A DNA stretch of 64,000 nucleotides from Alteromonadaceae bacterium Bs31. GTDB lineage: Bacteria > Pseudomonadota > Gammaproteobacteria > Pseudomonadales > Cellvibrionaceae. A model generated the notes under the pieces. That model saw only the letters and a list, made by a program, of their open reading frames with translations, was not told the origin of the DNA and made no database searches. This document shows positions 8,807 to 18,098 of the stretch, one piece after another (within the stretch, counting starts at the first letter, position 1; each line of letters opens with the position of its first letter). The position numbers and the translations under genes are program-made. The DNA lies in assembly GCA_900177435.1 (NCBI GenBank), contig FXAI01000006.1:124001-188000 (forward strand). Direction: 5' to 3'.

Positions 8807-8830
8807 AGCCGGCCCTGTGTCGGCTTTTTT
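8807..8830 (+). terminator. Intrinsic terminator after the sulfatase gene
   Basis: AGCCG (8807-8811) pairs with CGGCT (8821-8825) around a nine-base loop and runs directly into a T tract to 8830. It sits 24 bases beyond the sulfatase stop and 20 bases before the MoxR start, so MoxR needs either read-through or a promoter overlapping this element. Confidence 0.75.
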
Positions 8831-8849
8831 GTTTAAATGGAGACAAGAA

Positions 8850-9824
8850 ATGCTAAGTGAAACCCAGGCACAAGTAAAACTACTTATTGATGAAATGGGC
8901 AAGTCAATTATCGGCCAGGATTATGTCGTACAAACCCTGGTGATCGCCCTGTTAAGCAACGGTAATGTGCTGCTGGAAGGCTTGCCAGGTACAGCAAAAA
9001 CCCGCTCCATTAAAGCCTTGGGTAAATGCCTAAACGCCTCTCTGGGAAGGGTTCAGTTTACACCGGACTTGCTTCCTTCGGATGTAACGGGTACGGAAGT
9101 GTATAGCGAGATAGAGGGTAAGCAACAACTTAATTTTCAGCAAGGCCCGCTGTTTAATAACCTTGTACTGGCGGATGAGATTAATCGCGCCCCGGCGAAG
9201 GTGCAATCGGCCTTGTTGGAGGCGATGGAAGAGCGGCAGGTAACGGTTGCGGGAAAAACCTACAAATTACCTGAGCTGTTTATGGTGTTGGCAACGCAAA
9301 ATCCCATTGAGCAGGAAGGTACCTATCCCCTGCCAGAAGCTCAGATGGATCGCTTTATTATGAAGATTAATGTGGATTACCCTGATGATGAGGCAGAAGC
9401 AAAAATTATTCGCTTAATGCGAAAGGAAGAAGATAGTAGGTCGAAATCACAAGGCTTGAGCCTGGATCAAAAAATTATTTTTGACGCCCGCAAGGAGATT
9501 GTGGCCTTGGAGGTCGCTGAAACTATTGATCAATACATGGTCGCCCTGACTATGGCAACACGGGACCCGCAACGTTATGCAAAATCTCCACTTGCCTCCT
9601 GGATTCATGTGGGTTCCAGCCCGAGGGCAAGTATTTCACTGGACCGCTGTGCACGCGCAAAAGCATGGTTAGCGGGAAAAACATTTGTCGACCCCGATGA
9701 CGTGCGCTCAGTGCTTCATTCTGTTCTAAGGCATCGCCTTATTCTCACTTACGATGCTATAGCCGAAGGCATTGGTAGCGATGAGGTTATTGATGAGATC
9801 CTTAAGCAAGTTGCTGTTGCCTAG
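8850..9824 (+). CDS. MoxR-family AAA+ ATPase
   Basis: This 324-residue AAA+ ATPase is of the MoxR class, whose members act as chaperones for VWA proteins and metalloenzyme maturation. Walker A is GLPGTAKT at residues 44-51. Walker B is NLVLADEINRA, followed by the typical KVQSALLEAMEERQVT and the sensor-1 ATQNP stretch; the arginine-finger region and a C-terminal lid (GSSPRASISL) are present. The start is ATG 8850 with GGAGACAA upstream; an upstream in-frame GTG at 8817 would begin inside the terminator and is rejected. It is the first gene of a seven-gene unit (MoxR, DUF58, DUF4381, two VWA proteins, TPR, BatD) reaching 15238 with overlapping or nearly abutting genes. Confidence 0.95.
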   Translation: MLSETQAQVKLLIDEMGKSIIGQDYVVQTLVIALLSNGNVLLEGLPGTAKTRSIKALGKCLNASLGRVQFTPDLLPSDVTGTEVYSEIEGKQQLNFQQGPLFNNLVLADEINRAPAKVQSALLEAMEERQVTVAGKTYKLPELFMVLATQNPIEQEGTYPLPEAQMDRFIMKINVDYPDDEAEAKIIRLMRKEEDSRSKSQGLSLDQKIIFDARKEIVALEVAETIDQYMVALTMATRDPQRYAKSPLASWIHVGSSPRASISLDRCARAKAWLAGKTFVDPDDVRSVLHSVLRHRLILTYDAIAEGIGSDEVIDEILKQVAVA

Positions 9825-9836
9825 CGGACTACAGTT

Positions 9837-10796
9837 ATGTTTCAGCACTTTAAAAAAGTCTCGCATAGTCCCTCGCACGCTACAGATGGTCGTGTCTACA
9901 CCCAGCTGAGCGAGCTAATAAAGCTTGAGCATTTTGCTCGTGGCTTTAGCTTCAAGCCAACGCAGCCAAGTCATAGCCCTTTAACAGGGCGGCATTCATC
10001 ACGCTTGCGCGGGCGAGGCTTAAATTTCGAAGAGTTACGGCATTACCGCGTGGGCGATGATATTCGCACGATGGACTGGAAGGTAACCAATCGAACGGGG
10101 AAGCCCCATGTGCGTGTATATACCGAAGAGCGTGAGCGTAATGTTTTTATCTTGCTGGACCAGCGCATAAGTATGTTCTTTGGCAGTGAGCAGTACATGA
10201 AATCGGTAGTGGCTGCAGAGATAGCTGCTTTAATAGCCTGGCGGGTCAGCTCAATGGGTGACAAGGTAGGCGGTGTAATATTCAATGACAGCGATATTTA
10301 TTCTCTGCGCCCACAGCGTAGTCGAAGTCATGTAATGCAGTGGTTATCTAAAATCGTAGCATTTAATACTGCGCTAAAAGCGGGAATACAGGCGCAGCCT
10401 AAAAAGCAAAATGCAGCGCTAAAAAAGCTGCTTCCCCTGCTTACCCATGACTCACTGTTAATTTTAATCAGTGATGGCAATGGCTGGACGGAGGCCGATA
10501 GCCGCAATATTCGAAAGCTGTCCCAGCACAATGATGTCATCGCCGTAAACGTTGTGGATGCCGGCGAACAAAAACTTCCCGGGATTGAGCACCTGGTAGT
10601 GAGTGATGGCAGCTTCCAGATTTCGCTTAACAGCACAGAGAAAACTATTCAAAAAGCATTTGACTCACAGTTGGCGCAGCGTTTTGGTCTTATGGAGCGG
10701 GCGTTAAAGCAAGCAGACATTCCCTTGTTAACGGTAAATACACTGGAGCCGGCACATGTGCAGCTTGCGCGCTTACTGGGTGGCAATCGCTCATGA
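9837..10796 (+). CDS. DUF58 domain protein
   Basis: This 319-residue cytoplasmic protein carries the DUF58 signature: GRGLNFEELRHYRVGDDIR, then the RMDW-like TMDWKVTNRTGKPHVR and the strand EERERNVFILLDQR, which starts a VWA-like fold with a degenerate metal site. DUF58 proteins nearly always follow MoxR ATPases and are thought to be their partners. The gene is 12 bp after moxR and overlaps the next gene by 4 bp (ATGA), so translation is coupled. No membrane segment is evident, unlike some longer DUF58 proteins. Confidence 0.93.
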   Translation: MFQHFKKVSHSPSHATDGRVYTQLSELIKLEHFARGFSFKPTQPSHSPLTGRHSSRLRGRGLNFEELRHYRVGDDIRTMDWKVTNRTGKPHVRVYTEERERNVFILLDQRISMFFGSEQYMKSVVAAEIAALIAWRVSSMGDKVGGVIFNDSDIYSLRPQRSRSHVMQWLSKIVAFNTALKAGIQAQPKKQNAALKKLLPLLTHDSLLILISDGNGWTEADSRNIRKLSQHNDVIAVNVVDAGEQKLPGIEHLVVSDGSFQISLNSTEKTIQKAFDSQLAQRFGLMERALKQADIPLLTVNTLEPAHVQLARLLGGNRS

Positions 10797-11305
10797 ATAT
10801 TGAGTTGTTTGGGCCCGGTTGGGGAAATTATTCTATTCGTGGCATTCTGGAAATAAGCCTGCCTAAAGATGTGTCCATGCTGCCGCAAACACTCGGCTGG
10901 AAGCTTATTGCCGTGTTGCTAATAATCTGGTTTTTCTACACCCTGGCGAAAAAAATCCGACGCTATTGGCGAAACCGGTATCGCCGTGTTGCCCTGGCGA
11001 ATCTGGAGCGAATCAAGCAGCAATATATTAGTGGTGAACTGGAGGCTGCTCGTGAGGTGGCGCGCCTTATTAAGGCAACCGCATTGCATTCGTTCCCCAG
11101 GGAGGAAGTTGCTAGTCTTAATGGTCGTCAATGGGAAATGTTTTTAGATCAGTGTTATGAGGGGCCGGAATTTTCACGCAGTGAAGCCGGTTTTTTAAAC
11201 TGCTGTGCTTATGCTCCTACCTGTGAACTGAAAGACGCGATTGGTCCCGAGCACTGGCAGCAACTTGCACTGTGGATAAAGAGCCACAGGAGTGCTTATG
11301 ATTGA
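10793..11305 (+). CDS. DUF4381 domain membrane protein
   Basis: This 170-residue protein has one strong membrane helix at about residues 37-52 (KLIAVLLIIWFFYTLA), preceded by a proline-containing N-terminus and followed by a basic KKIRRYWRNRYRR stretch that should be cytoplasmic. The rest is helical, with the REVARLIKATALHSFPREEVASL segment typical of DUF4381. It overlaps the DUF58 gene by 4 bp and the first VWA gene by 8 bp. DUF4381 proteins are regular components of MoxR/Bat operons, probably as membrane partners of the VWA proteins; no catalytic motif is visible. Confidence 0.88.
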   Translation: MNIELFGPGWGNYSIRGILEISLPKDVSMLPQTLGWKLIAVLLIIWFFYTLAKKIRRYWRNRYRRVALANLERIKQQYISGELEAAREVARLIKATALHSFPREEVASLNGRQWEMFLDQCYEGPEFSRSEAGFLNCCAYAPTCELKDAIGPEHWQQLALWIKSHRSAYD

Positions 11306-12284
11306 GTTCACTTACCTGTGGGTACTTGCACTGTTACCCTTGCCGCTACTTATCGCGTTAATGTTTCCTCCTTTTCGCGAAAGTAAAGATGCTTTGCAAG
11401 CCCCCTACTTCAGTCAATTGGTTGAAGTATCCGGTGAAAAACCAAAATTGGGCTCAAGCATAGCCAAACGAAACAAATTACAGGCGATTGTTTTAATTCT
11501 CGGGTGGCTATTACTGTTGCTCGCTCTGGCAAGACCGGAGTGGGTTGGAGCACCGGTGGAAATGAAAAAATCCGCACGGGATTTAATGCTAGCCGTAGAC
11601 TTGTCGGGTTCCATGGCCACGGAAGATTTTAAAAATGCTGAAGGCGCGGTGCAAAACCGGCTGGAGGCCGTAAAAGACGTTTTAGGTGAATTTATTAGTA
11701 CGCGCGACGGGGACCGTATAGGCCTGATCGTTTTCGGCGACGCCCCATACTTGCAGGCGCCATTTACGCAAGACCGCGCTGTTGTGGAAACGCTACTGGA
11801 TGAAACCGAAGTGGCAATGGCCGGGCAAAGCACCGCTTTTGGTGATGCCATAGGTTTGGCCATTAGTGTCTTTCAAGGTTCAGATACCAGTCACCGCGTA
11901 TTAATTGTATTGACCGACGGTAACGATAACGCCTCTAAAGTCCCACCCGTAGACGCCTCCCGTGTTGCTGCCGCTAATAAGGTAACCATCTACCCCATTG
12001 CTATGGGAGACCCCGGTACCGTTGGAGAAGAAGCTATAGATGTCGAGGTGTTAAAAAATATTGCTGAAATCAGTGGCGGGCAGTATTTTGAGGCGCTTGA
12101 TAGCAACACGCTAAGTGACACCTATAAAATTATAGATAAACTAGAGCCTGAACTCTATGAGTCCTTGTCTTACCGGCCGAGAGAATCCATTTTTTATTAT
12201 CCCCTGGCTGCGTTTGCATTGTTATTTCTTTTTAATATTCCCCTCTATATCGTTCTGGGAAAATGGGGGGCGCGCAGTGCCTAG
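11298..12284 (+). CDS. BatA-type VWA-domain membrane protein
   Basis: This von Willebrand A protein of 328 residues has the plan of BatA/BatB: two N-terminal membrane helices (about residues 3-20 and 58-76), a periplasmic VWA domain and a C-terminal helix (about residues 298-320). The MIDAS metal site is intact: D101-L-S103-G-S105, with a later conserved threonine and LTDGNDN. The start is the ATG at 11298, with CACAGGAG at good spacing; an upstream GTG at 11292 is in frame but too close to that site. It is likely to form a metal-dependent adhesion complex with the following VWA protein and to be acted on by MoxR. Bat proteins are linked to stress and oxygen tolerance in some bacteria; the client here is unknown. 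Confidence 0.92.
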   Translation: MIEFTYLWVLALLPLPLLIALMFPPFRESKDALQAPYFSQLVEVSGEKPKLGSSIAKRNKLQAIVLILGWLLLLLALARPEWVGAPVEMKKSARDLMLAVDLSGSMATEDFKNAEGAVQNRLEAVKDVLGEFISTRDGDRIGLIVFGDAPYLQAPFTQDRAVVETLLDETEVAMAGQSTAFGDAIGLAISVFQGSDTSHRVLIVLTDGNDNASKVPPVDASRVAAANKVTIYPIAMGDPGTVGEEAIDVEVLKNIAEISGGQYFEALDSNTLSDTYKIIDKLEPELYESLSYRPRESIFYYPLAAFALLFLFNIPLYIVLGKWGARSA

Positions 12285-13242
12285 CATGGAAAGCTTGCAA
12301 CACTTTCACTTTATTCGCCCCTATTGGCTCTTGCTCATCGTTCCTTTTGCGTTTCTGTTGTGGTGGCAAATAAAAAAGGCTGATTTACTGAGTCAATGGC
12401 GTGGGCATATTGCTGAACATTTATTGCAGCATATGATTGTTGCCGGTAATAATAAGCAGTTTTTCAGCCCTCTTTGGATACTGGCGTTTATTATAATTAT
12501 ACTGAGCGCAGCACTTGCTGGCCCAAGCTGGCAGCAGCGCCCTTCTCCTTTTTCTGAAGATAATGCAGCCTTAGTCATTGCGGTAGACTTAAGTGAAAGC
12601 ATGGAGCAACAAGATATACAACCTTCTCGTATTCAGCGTGCGAAGCAAAAAATTCAAGACCTGCTGGAAAAACGCGGGGATGCCTACACCGCCCTGCTTG
12701 CATATGCTGGCTCAGCTCACACAATAATCCCTTTATGTGACGATAAGAACGTATTGGCGCATTATTTGGACGCTCTAAACGTTGGTATATTGCCCCGTGA
12801 AGGTAAAGCCCCCGAAGAAGTATTGCCCTTACTTGATGAGCTATTAAAAAATACTGCGAGCCCTGCCACAATATTATTTATTACCGATGGTGCCACTGAG
12901 TTGTCGGCAGAAAAATTTCAAGGCTATTTTTCAAATAGCCCCCATCAATTGCTGATATGGGCTGTTGGCCAAACTGCAGGCGATGATTCAGAATTTGATA
13001 GCAATATTATTCCCTTGCAAGAATCGCTTCTTCAAGGTTTGGCTAAGGCAGGAGACGGCTATTACCAAGCGTTAACAATAAATAAAGACGATGTAGATAG
13101 TATTTATCGCCGTATAAACCGGGCTTTTCTCGCGGCAGAAGACGATAGCCGCCCCTGGCTGGATGCAGGTTATTACCTGGTTTGGCCTTTGGCGCTAATG
13201 TACCTGCTTTGGTTTCGACGAGGGTGGACCCTTAAATGGTAG
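12277..13242 (+). CDS. BatB-type VWA-domain membrane protein
   Basis: This is the second VWA protein, about 322 residues, with two N-terminal membrane helices and one near the C-terminus (WPLALMYLLWF). The MIDAS starts at D104 in AVDLSESM, a Ser-Glu-Ser variant of the DxSxS motif, and TDGATE follows as the third site. The start is debatable. GTG 12277 has a G-run at 12265-12270 as a ribosome site and overlaps the upstream stop, while ATG 12286 lacks one; the frame is open back to 12157, within the previous gene. The upstream VWA protein is its nearest relative here, and the pair probably arose by duplication. Confidence 0.88.
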   Translation: MPSMESLQHFHFIRPYWLLLIVPFAFLLWWQIKKADLLSQWRGHIAEHLLQHMIVAGNNKQFFSPLWILAFIIIILSAALAGPSWQQRPSPFSEDNAALVIAVDLSESMEQQDIQPSRIQRAKQKIQDLLEKRGDAYTALLAYAGSAHTIIPLCDDKNVLAHYLDALNVGILPREGKAPEEVLPLLDELLKNTASPATILFITDGATELSAEKFQGYFSNSPHQLLIWAVGQTAGDDSEFDSNIIPLQESLLQGLAKAGDGYYQALTINKDDVDSIYRRINRAFLAAEDDSRPWLDAGYYLVWPLALMYLLWFRRGWTLKW

Positions 13243-13946
13243 AGCTAAGGCCCAATAGCGGTTATGCCGCCTATTTAAAGAAAAAACGCAAAAAAATTGC
13301 TTTGCTATGCCTTGTGAGTTTTCTATGCTGGGCGCTAGTGTACCCCACTAAGTTTATACATTTATGGCTCACACCCGACCAGTACGGGCAGGTCTTATTT
13401 AAGCTGGGTTACTATCAACAATCTGCAGCTGCATATGAAACACCCTATCGCAAAGCGCTTGCATATTATGCTAGTGAGGACTTTTCAAAATCCGCCAGTT
13501 TGTTTTCTCAATATAACGACTTTAATGCCCTGCTTGGTCGAGCGAACGCACTTGCCCACGAGCGCAATTACGTACCCGCAGTTCGTCTCTATAGAGATAT
13601 TTTAACGCGATACCCGGAAAGACGTGAGCTTCAAACCAATATCGATATTGTTCAGGCGCTCATTGATGCAAATACGCAAATGTCTGAAAGCCAGTTGGCT
13701 GAACAAGGTGATAGCAGCTCATCCCAGCAAGATGGTCCGCAGTCTTCAGAGGGCGATGATCGGCAGTTTTTTGAAACACAGCCAGTAGAGCAACTCTCTG
13801 CAGAACAGCTTTTGCAGAACCCCTCGCTCACGGAAATGTGGATGCGACAGGTGCAGAAAGACCCGTCAGGCTTTTTACAGGTTAAATTTTATATGCAATT
13901 GGAGCGGCAAAACCAAGGAGAAGCTAGCAAGGAGGAGCAGCAGTGA
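13236..13946 (+). CDS. TPR-repeat membrane protein, BatC-like
   Basis: This 236-residue protein has a basic N-terminus and a membrane helix at about residues 20-40, then TPR-like helices: GQVLFKLGYYQQSAAAYETP, KALAYYASEDFSKSASLFSQ, ALAHERNYVPAVRLYRDIL. A Gln/Ser-rich, low-complexity acidic stretch follows (about residues 150-190), and the C-terminal tail contains EMWMRQVQKDPSGFLQVKF, a typical BatC ending. It overlaps the previous gene by 7 bp and the next by 4 bp. It is likely to be the scaffold subunit of the Bat membrane complex. Confidence 0.85.
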   Translation: MVELRPNSGYAAYLKKKRKKIALLCLVSFLCWALVYPTKFIHLWLTPDQYGQVLFKLGYYQQSAAAYETPYRKALAYYASEDFSKSASLFSQYNDFNALLGRANALAHERNYVPAVRLYRDILTRYPERRELQTNIDIVQALIDANTQMSESQLAEQGDSSSSQQDGPQSSEGDDRQFFETQPVEQLSAEQLLQNPSLTEMWMRQVQKDPSGFLQVKFYMQLERQNQGEASKEEQQ

Positions 13947-15238
13947 AAACTATTGTTTGTATGCTGCTTGCCTTTGTTACGACTGTTATTATCACAGCGA
14001 TAAGACCAGTTTTTGCGCAAACATTGGACGAATATATTCAGCAGGAAAAGCTGGTTTTAGAGATGGGTATTTCTACAGACGAACCCTTTGTTGTTAAACA
14101 GGGTATTCATATCTGGGTTGATGTGGGTTTTTATCATCTTTTTGCTCGCGGCACGAAGGTGAAGATAGTTAACGCTGCCGATGTTGTTGTAATTCCTGCA
14201 TCCGAATTTGCAACGAATTATTCCAAAACAATTAAGGGCGAAACCTGGTCTGTTCAGCGCTGGAGTTACACTATTTATGCTAGCGAAGCCGGTATCTTGG
14301 AGTTGCCGCCCATTGAGGTCTTTGTATCCCTTAAAGGGCAAAACGATACCGCTGTAGAGGGTAATTTACAGCTAGTTGCTAAACCACTTGATATCGTCGA
14401 GCCTGAATCTACCCCTTCCGTCGATCAATGGGTTGCAGCGCCTGAGTACTCTGTCGAGCAAAGCTGGCAAGGAGAGAAAGAGGTGTATCAAGCAGGTGAT
14501 GCGCTAATTCGCACAATTAAACAGCGTGTCGCTGATACCCCGGCAATGATGCTCATTCCGCCACTTACGGCAGAAATAGACGGTTTGGCTTTGTATAAAG
14601 AACAGCCCCGCTTGGAGGACAGGCGCAATCGAGGCGATTTAGTGGGTTATAGAACCGACAGGTTTATTTATACGATAGAGAAAGATGGGAAATATGAGCT
14701 GACTAGCTATACCTTTTATTGGTGGGACAGTAAGCAGCAATCTTTTAAAAGCATTGAACTTGAGTCTTTTACATTAAACGCTAGCGGATCTTTACGTCGT
14801 GCAACTCCTGCGCAGCAAGATTCAAGCTTGTTGAAAAATAAAGTGTTGTGGGCTTTGTTGCTCTTGATCTTTCTCGCTCTTATTGCAGCGCTTAGCGTGA
14901 AAAGACGAATGCCAGCCAAAAATAAGTCGCAAGCAATAGAAATAGAAAAGCTTTTCTTAAAACAGATACGCATGCAACAATATAGCGCAGCGCTTAGTAC
15001 GCTTTACCGTGTGCTGCAGCAGACTAAGGGCGTTTACAGCATCGAGGATGCACTTAATACGGAAGATGCGTTGAGCACTTTGCACTTGCTTAAGGCGTGT
15101 GCACTGCGCAAGGAATGCAAATCAGATGTAAGCTATGAGCAGGCAAAACAGCTTCTTCGCGCACTGAGAATCGGAAAAGCTGTAGTCTGGCCATGGCAAA
15201 AAAGAATCAACTTATTGTTAAACCCAGCATCGCAATAA
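13943..15238 (+). CDS. BatD-like exported membrane protein
   Basis: This 431-residue protein has a signal peptide (about residues 1-27), a long periplasmic beta-rich region with the paired VKQG... VEVFVSLKG pattern seen in BatD, a membrane helix at about residues 296-315 (KNKVLWALLLLIFLALIAAL), and a cytoplasmic helical C-terminal domain. It ends the MoxR/Bat operon. BatD is described as an oxygen-tolerance protein in Bacteroides, but the biochemical role remains unknown. About 250 bp separate it from the cytochrome gene, so cotranscription with that gene is uncertain. Confidence 0.82.
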   Translation: MKTIVCMLLAFVTTVIITAIRPVFAQTLDEYIQQEKLVLEMGISTDEPFVVKQGIHIWVDVGFYHLFARGTKVKIVNAADVVVIPASEFATNYSKTIKGETWSVQRWSYTIYASEAGILELPPIEVFVSLKGQNDTAVEGNLQLVAKPLDIVEPESTPSVDQWVAAPEYSVEQSWQGEKEVYQAGDALIRTIKQRVADTPAMMLIPPLTAEIDGLALYKEQPRLEDRRNRGDLVGYRTDRFIYTIEKDGKYELTSYTFYWWDSKQQSFKSIELESFTLNASGSLRRATPAQQDSSLLKNKVLWALLLLIFLALIAALSVKRRMPAKNKSQAIEIEKLFLKQIRMQQYSAALSTLYRVLQQTKGVYSIEDALNTEDALSTLHLLKACALRKECKSDVSYEQAKQLLRALRIGKAVVWPWQKRINLLLNPASQ

Positions 15239-15491
15239 TTTAAAAAATTCCGGTTTAAGGGGCTGCAGAGGCAGAAATCCGCATCAATTTCTACTTTTAT
15301 TGAAACGCAATAGAGTCTTGCTTATAGGGGCTGTCATCTGGATTCATTTTTTGTGTGATGGCGGTTCACTCGCTCCTTGTAAATACGACAAAAAGCTTTG
15401 ATTGCTATACCATGTACGCAACTAAAAGCGTAAGACATTACAATTAGCGCTTTGTGCGCACATTCACAAGAAACACACCATTGGTTAAACT

Positions 15492-17711
15492 ATGACCACC
15501 AACTTAAAGCCTTCTTGTTTAGCCAAACTCGCTTTGCTAGACCTTGTCCCTTTGCTTGTTCTTTGTTTGATCACTCTGTCTCCCCTATCACACTCGGCCT
15601 GGGTTGGCTCTGGCGCCTGCAAGTCATGTCACGAACAGCAATATGAAGACTGGTCTGGCTCAGATCACTTTAAAGCCATGGCTGAGGCGAGCCCAGAAAC
15701 CGTGCTTGGTGATTTTTCCAATAAAACACTTACTTTTCATAATATTGACCACCGCTTTTTTATTAAGGAAGGTAAATACTACGTAGAGACAATAGGTAAT
15801 GGTGGCAAAAAGGAAGTGTTTCATATTCCCTATACCTTTGGTTGGTTCCCTTTGCAGCAGTATCTTGCCGATATTGGTGATGGCCACCTACAGGCGATGA
15901 ACGTAAGCTGGGATAGCCGCAGTAAAGAGGACGGCGGGCAGCGCTGGTTTCACTTGCAGCCAGACGAGGACATTAACGCCAGCAATCCATTCTTTTGGGG
16001 CGCACATGTCCAGAACTGGAATAGCCGTTGTGCTGAATGTCACTCTACTAATTTGCAAAGAAATTATAAGGCGAGTGATCACAGCTATAACACGACATGG
16101 TCTGAAATAAATGTGGCTTGCGAGGCCTGTCATGGCCAAGGGGACAAGCATATCGACTTGGTAAATAGCAAAACCTTTTCTAACACGAATACCGGCCTGA
16201 GTTACGCTTCCGATGCGGAGGATAAAGGTGCAAATCATATTAATATGTGTGGCGGTTGCCACTCACGCCGCTATGGAGTTGATGACCCCAATAAATTTGC
16301 CGACTATCACGATAAATATCGCTTGCAGACGCTAATTAATGGCTTATATCACTCAGACGGCCAGATTCTGGATGAAGTTTATGTGCTGGGTTCTTTCATG
16401 CAAAGTAAGATGCACGCAGCAGGAGTTACTTGCACCAACTGCCACAACCCACACAGTGGTAAGTTAATTGCCGAACCTCAGGCTGTTTGCGCGCAATGTC
16501 ACGATGCAAAAACTTATGATAAGGCCTCACATCATTTGCACCCACAAAAAGAAAATGTGCTTTGTGTCGATTGCCATATGCCAGAAAAGACCTACATGGT
16601 TGTTGATCCTCGTCGCGATCATAGCTTTGTTATTCCGAACCCCCAGGCCTCTATTGACTATGACGTACCAAATGCGTGTATGGATTGTCATGAGGAAAAA
16701 GGAAATGAGTGGGCCGTTGAGGCCTTGGCTAAAAGTGGTATCAAACCAGAGGCAGAAAGTTGGTTAAAGCCAATCGAACAAGCGCGTAATTTTGATGTGC
16801 TTTCTGTAAGAGCCCTTTCCAATATTGTTTACGATGAAACTATTCCGCCGCTTATTAGAGCAACAGCTATAGAAAGCATTGGCGCCTTTCCTTCCCGGGT
16901 AAGTCTCGAAGCAGCCAGCCACGCATTGCAATCAAAGGACCCTCTTGTACGTAGATCTGCAATTGCGGCTATCAGCTTTGCAGAACCAGACATGAGGTGG
17001 ACCTTGCTACAACCTCTATTAACAGATGAGGTAAGATTTGTTCGCAACGAAGCGGCTATGACACTTGCTGATATTTACTATCAGCTTAGCCCGGTGCAGC
17101 GCAAACCCCTTGAGAAGGCAATCTCTGAGACTATGCAAAGCCTGCAGCAAGATGCTGACAGGCCCTCTGCACAATTAAATTTAGCGTTTTTACATACGCA
17201 GATGGGGGCTTATGACAAAGCGGAAAAGGCCTACCTGCACGCTTTAAAAATATACCCGGTGTACGTTCCTGCTTTATTGAATTATGCGGAATTTTTACGT
17301 AATGCCGGCAAAGGAAGTAAGGAATTACCGCTTTACGAAAAGGCGATGTCAGTAATGCCGGATAGCGCTTCAGTAAACCATGCAATGGGTTTGTACTACA
17401 TTCGCAATCAAAACTATCAAAAAGCGCTACCACTATTAGCAGCGTCTGCGGGCGATTTATTGGATGCCAGCCCTCGCTTTGCTTATGTATACGCCGTCGC
17501 TTTGTTCGACCTGGGGCATAAAGATAAAGCCGTTAATGAGTTAATCAAATCCAACAAGCGGTGGATAAATCGCTACGACACTCTGGCCTTGTTAATACAC
17601 TACCTTGAACAAACGGGTCGATCGAAGGAAGTGTATCCCTATCTGAGCCAGCTTTCTTTTATTGCTCCCGGCTCACCGCAGGTTAAGGAGTGGATCAATA
17701 AATACCGTTGA
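15492..17711 (+). CDS. Octahaem-type cytochrome c with HEAT-like and TPR repeats
   Basis: This 739-residue exported protein has a signal peptide (about residues 1-36, ending SHSAW) and eight CxxCH haem-binding motifs between about residues 40 and 400: CKSCH, CAECH, CEACH, CGGCH, CTNCH, CAQCH, CVDCH and CMDCH. Spacing and the CHSTN and GACK context resemble cytochrome c554-like modules. Residues of roughly 430-540 form HEAT-like helices (RSAIAAISFAEPDMRW), and residues 560-735 are TPR repeats (YDKAEKAYLHALKIYPVYVPAL). No catalytic site beyond the haems can be named; it may transfer electrons in the periplasm or act on nitrogen or sulfur compounds as related multihaem proteins do. No dedicated cytochrome maturation genes are nearby. 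Confidence 0.85.
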   Translation: MTTNLKPSCLAKLALLDLVPLLVLCLITLSPLSHSAWVGSGACKSCHEQQYEDWSGSDHFKAMAEASPETVLGDFSNKTLTFHNIDHRFFIKEGKYYVETIGNGGKKEVFHIPYTFGWFPLQQYLADIGDGHLQAMNVSWDSRSKEDGGQRWFHLQPDEDINASNPFFWGAHVQNWNSRCAECHSTNLQRNYKASDHSYNTTWSEINVACEACHGQGDKHIDLVNSKTFSNTNTGLSYASDAEDKGANHINMCGGCHSRRYGVDDPNKFADYHDKYRLQTLINGLYHSDGQILDEVYVLGSFMQSKMHAAGVTCTNCHNPHSGKLIAEPQAVCAQCHDAKTYDKASHHLHPQKENVLCVDCHMPEKTYMVVDPRRDHSFVIPNPQASIDYDVPNACMDCHEEKGNEWAVEALAKSGIKPEAESWLKPIEQARNFDVLSVRALSNIVYDETIPPLIRATAIESIGAFPSRVSLEAASHALQSKDPLVRRSAIAAISFAEPDMRWTLLQPLLTDEVRFVRNEAAMTLADIYYQLSPVQRKPLEKAISETMQSLQQDADRPSAQLNLAFLHTQMGAYDKAEKAYLHALKIYPVYVPALLNYAEFLRNAGKGSKELPLYEKAMSVMPDSASVNHAMGLYYIRNQNYQKALPLLAASAGDLLDASPRFAYVYAVALFDLGHKDKAVNELIKSNKRWINRYDTLALLIHYLEQTGRSKEVYPYLSQLSFIAPGSPQVKEWINKYR

Positions 17712-18098
17712 GTTAACTGTTTTACTGCAATCCTTTAGTCTTACGTTTTTTGTTTATAGTTTGACTTAAGTGCTATAGCTATCGGCAATATTTTTCTTCC
17801 ATTAGCGAACTCCAGGAGTCGCCGATTTGCTAATTAAAGCGCTCTAAAATTCTTCTCCTTATAGCTAATTGTCTTATTTACCATTACTAATATGTGTTCC
17901 ATTCACATCTTGTTGTTGTAGACCAGATATTCATTTGTATATTTAAATTCAGATGGATAGTATCGGGCTACTCTGAACGCCTGCTACGTTCGGATGCATT
18001 TACTGCGCTGCTACCAAAGTGTGATTTTTTATTGAGCACAACGATAGACACACTCCTAGTGGTAAAGCTTATCTAGTCAGAAGGAGAAACTATTAATA
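17712..18098. other. 387-bp leader region of the GH74 xyloglucanase gene
   Basis: No coding frame here is credible. A weak promoter-like pair, TTGTAT (17935-17940) and TAGTAT (17958-17963) with 17-bp spacing, could drive the GH74 gene. A short inverted repeat, ATGTG at 17892-17896 and CACAT at 17904-17908, has 7-bp spacing, which is one base short of a CRP site. AGAAGGAG at 18079-18086 is a strong ribosome site for the GH74 start. Confidence 0.3.

Noticed and set aside
11414-11863. 149-codon minus-strand frame inside the first VWA gene
   Set aside because: Ser/Arg-rich antisense shadow of a clearly coding region.
17892-17908. Possible CRP site upstream of the GH74 gene
   Set aside because: The ATGTG and CACAT halves are one base too close for the CRP spacing, and the inner bases do not fit.
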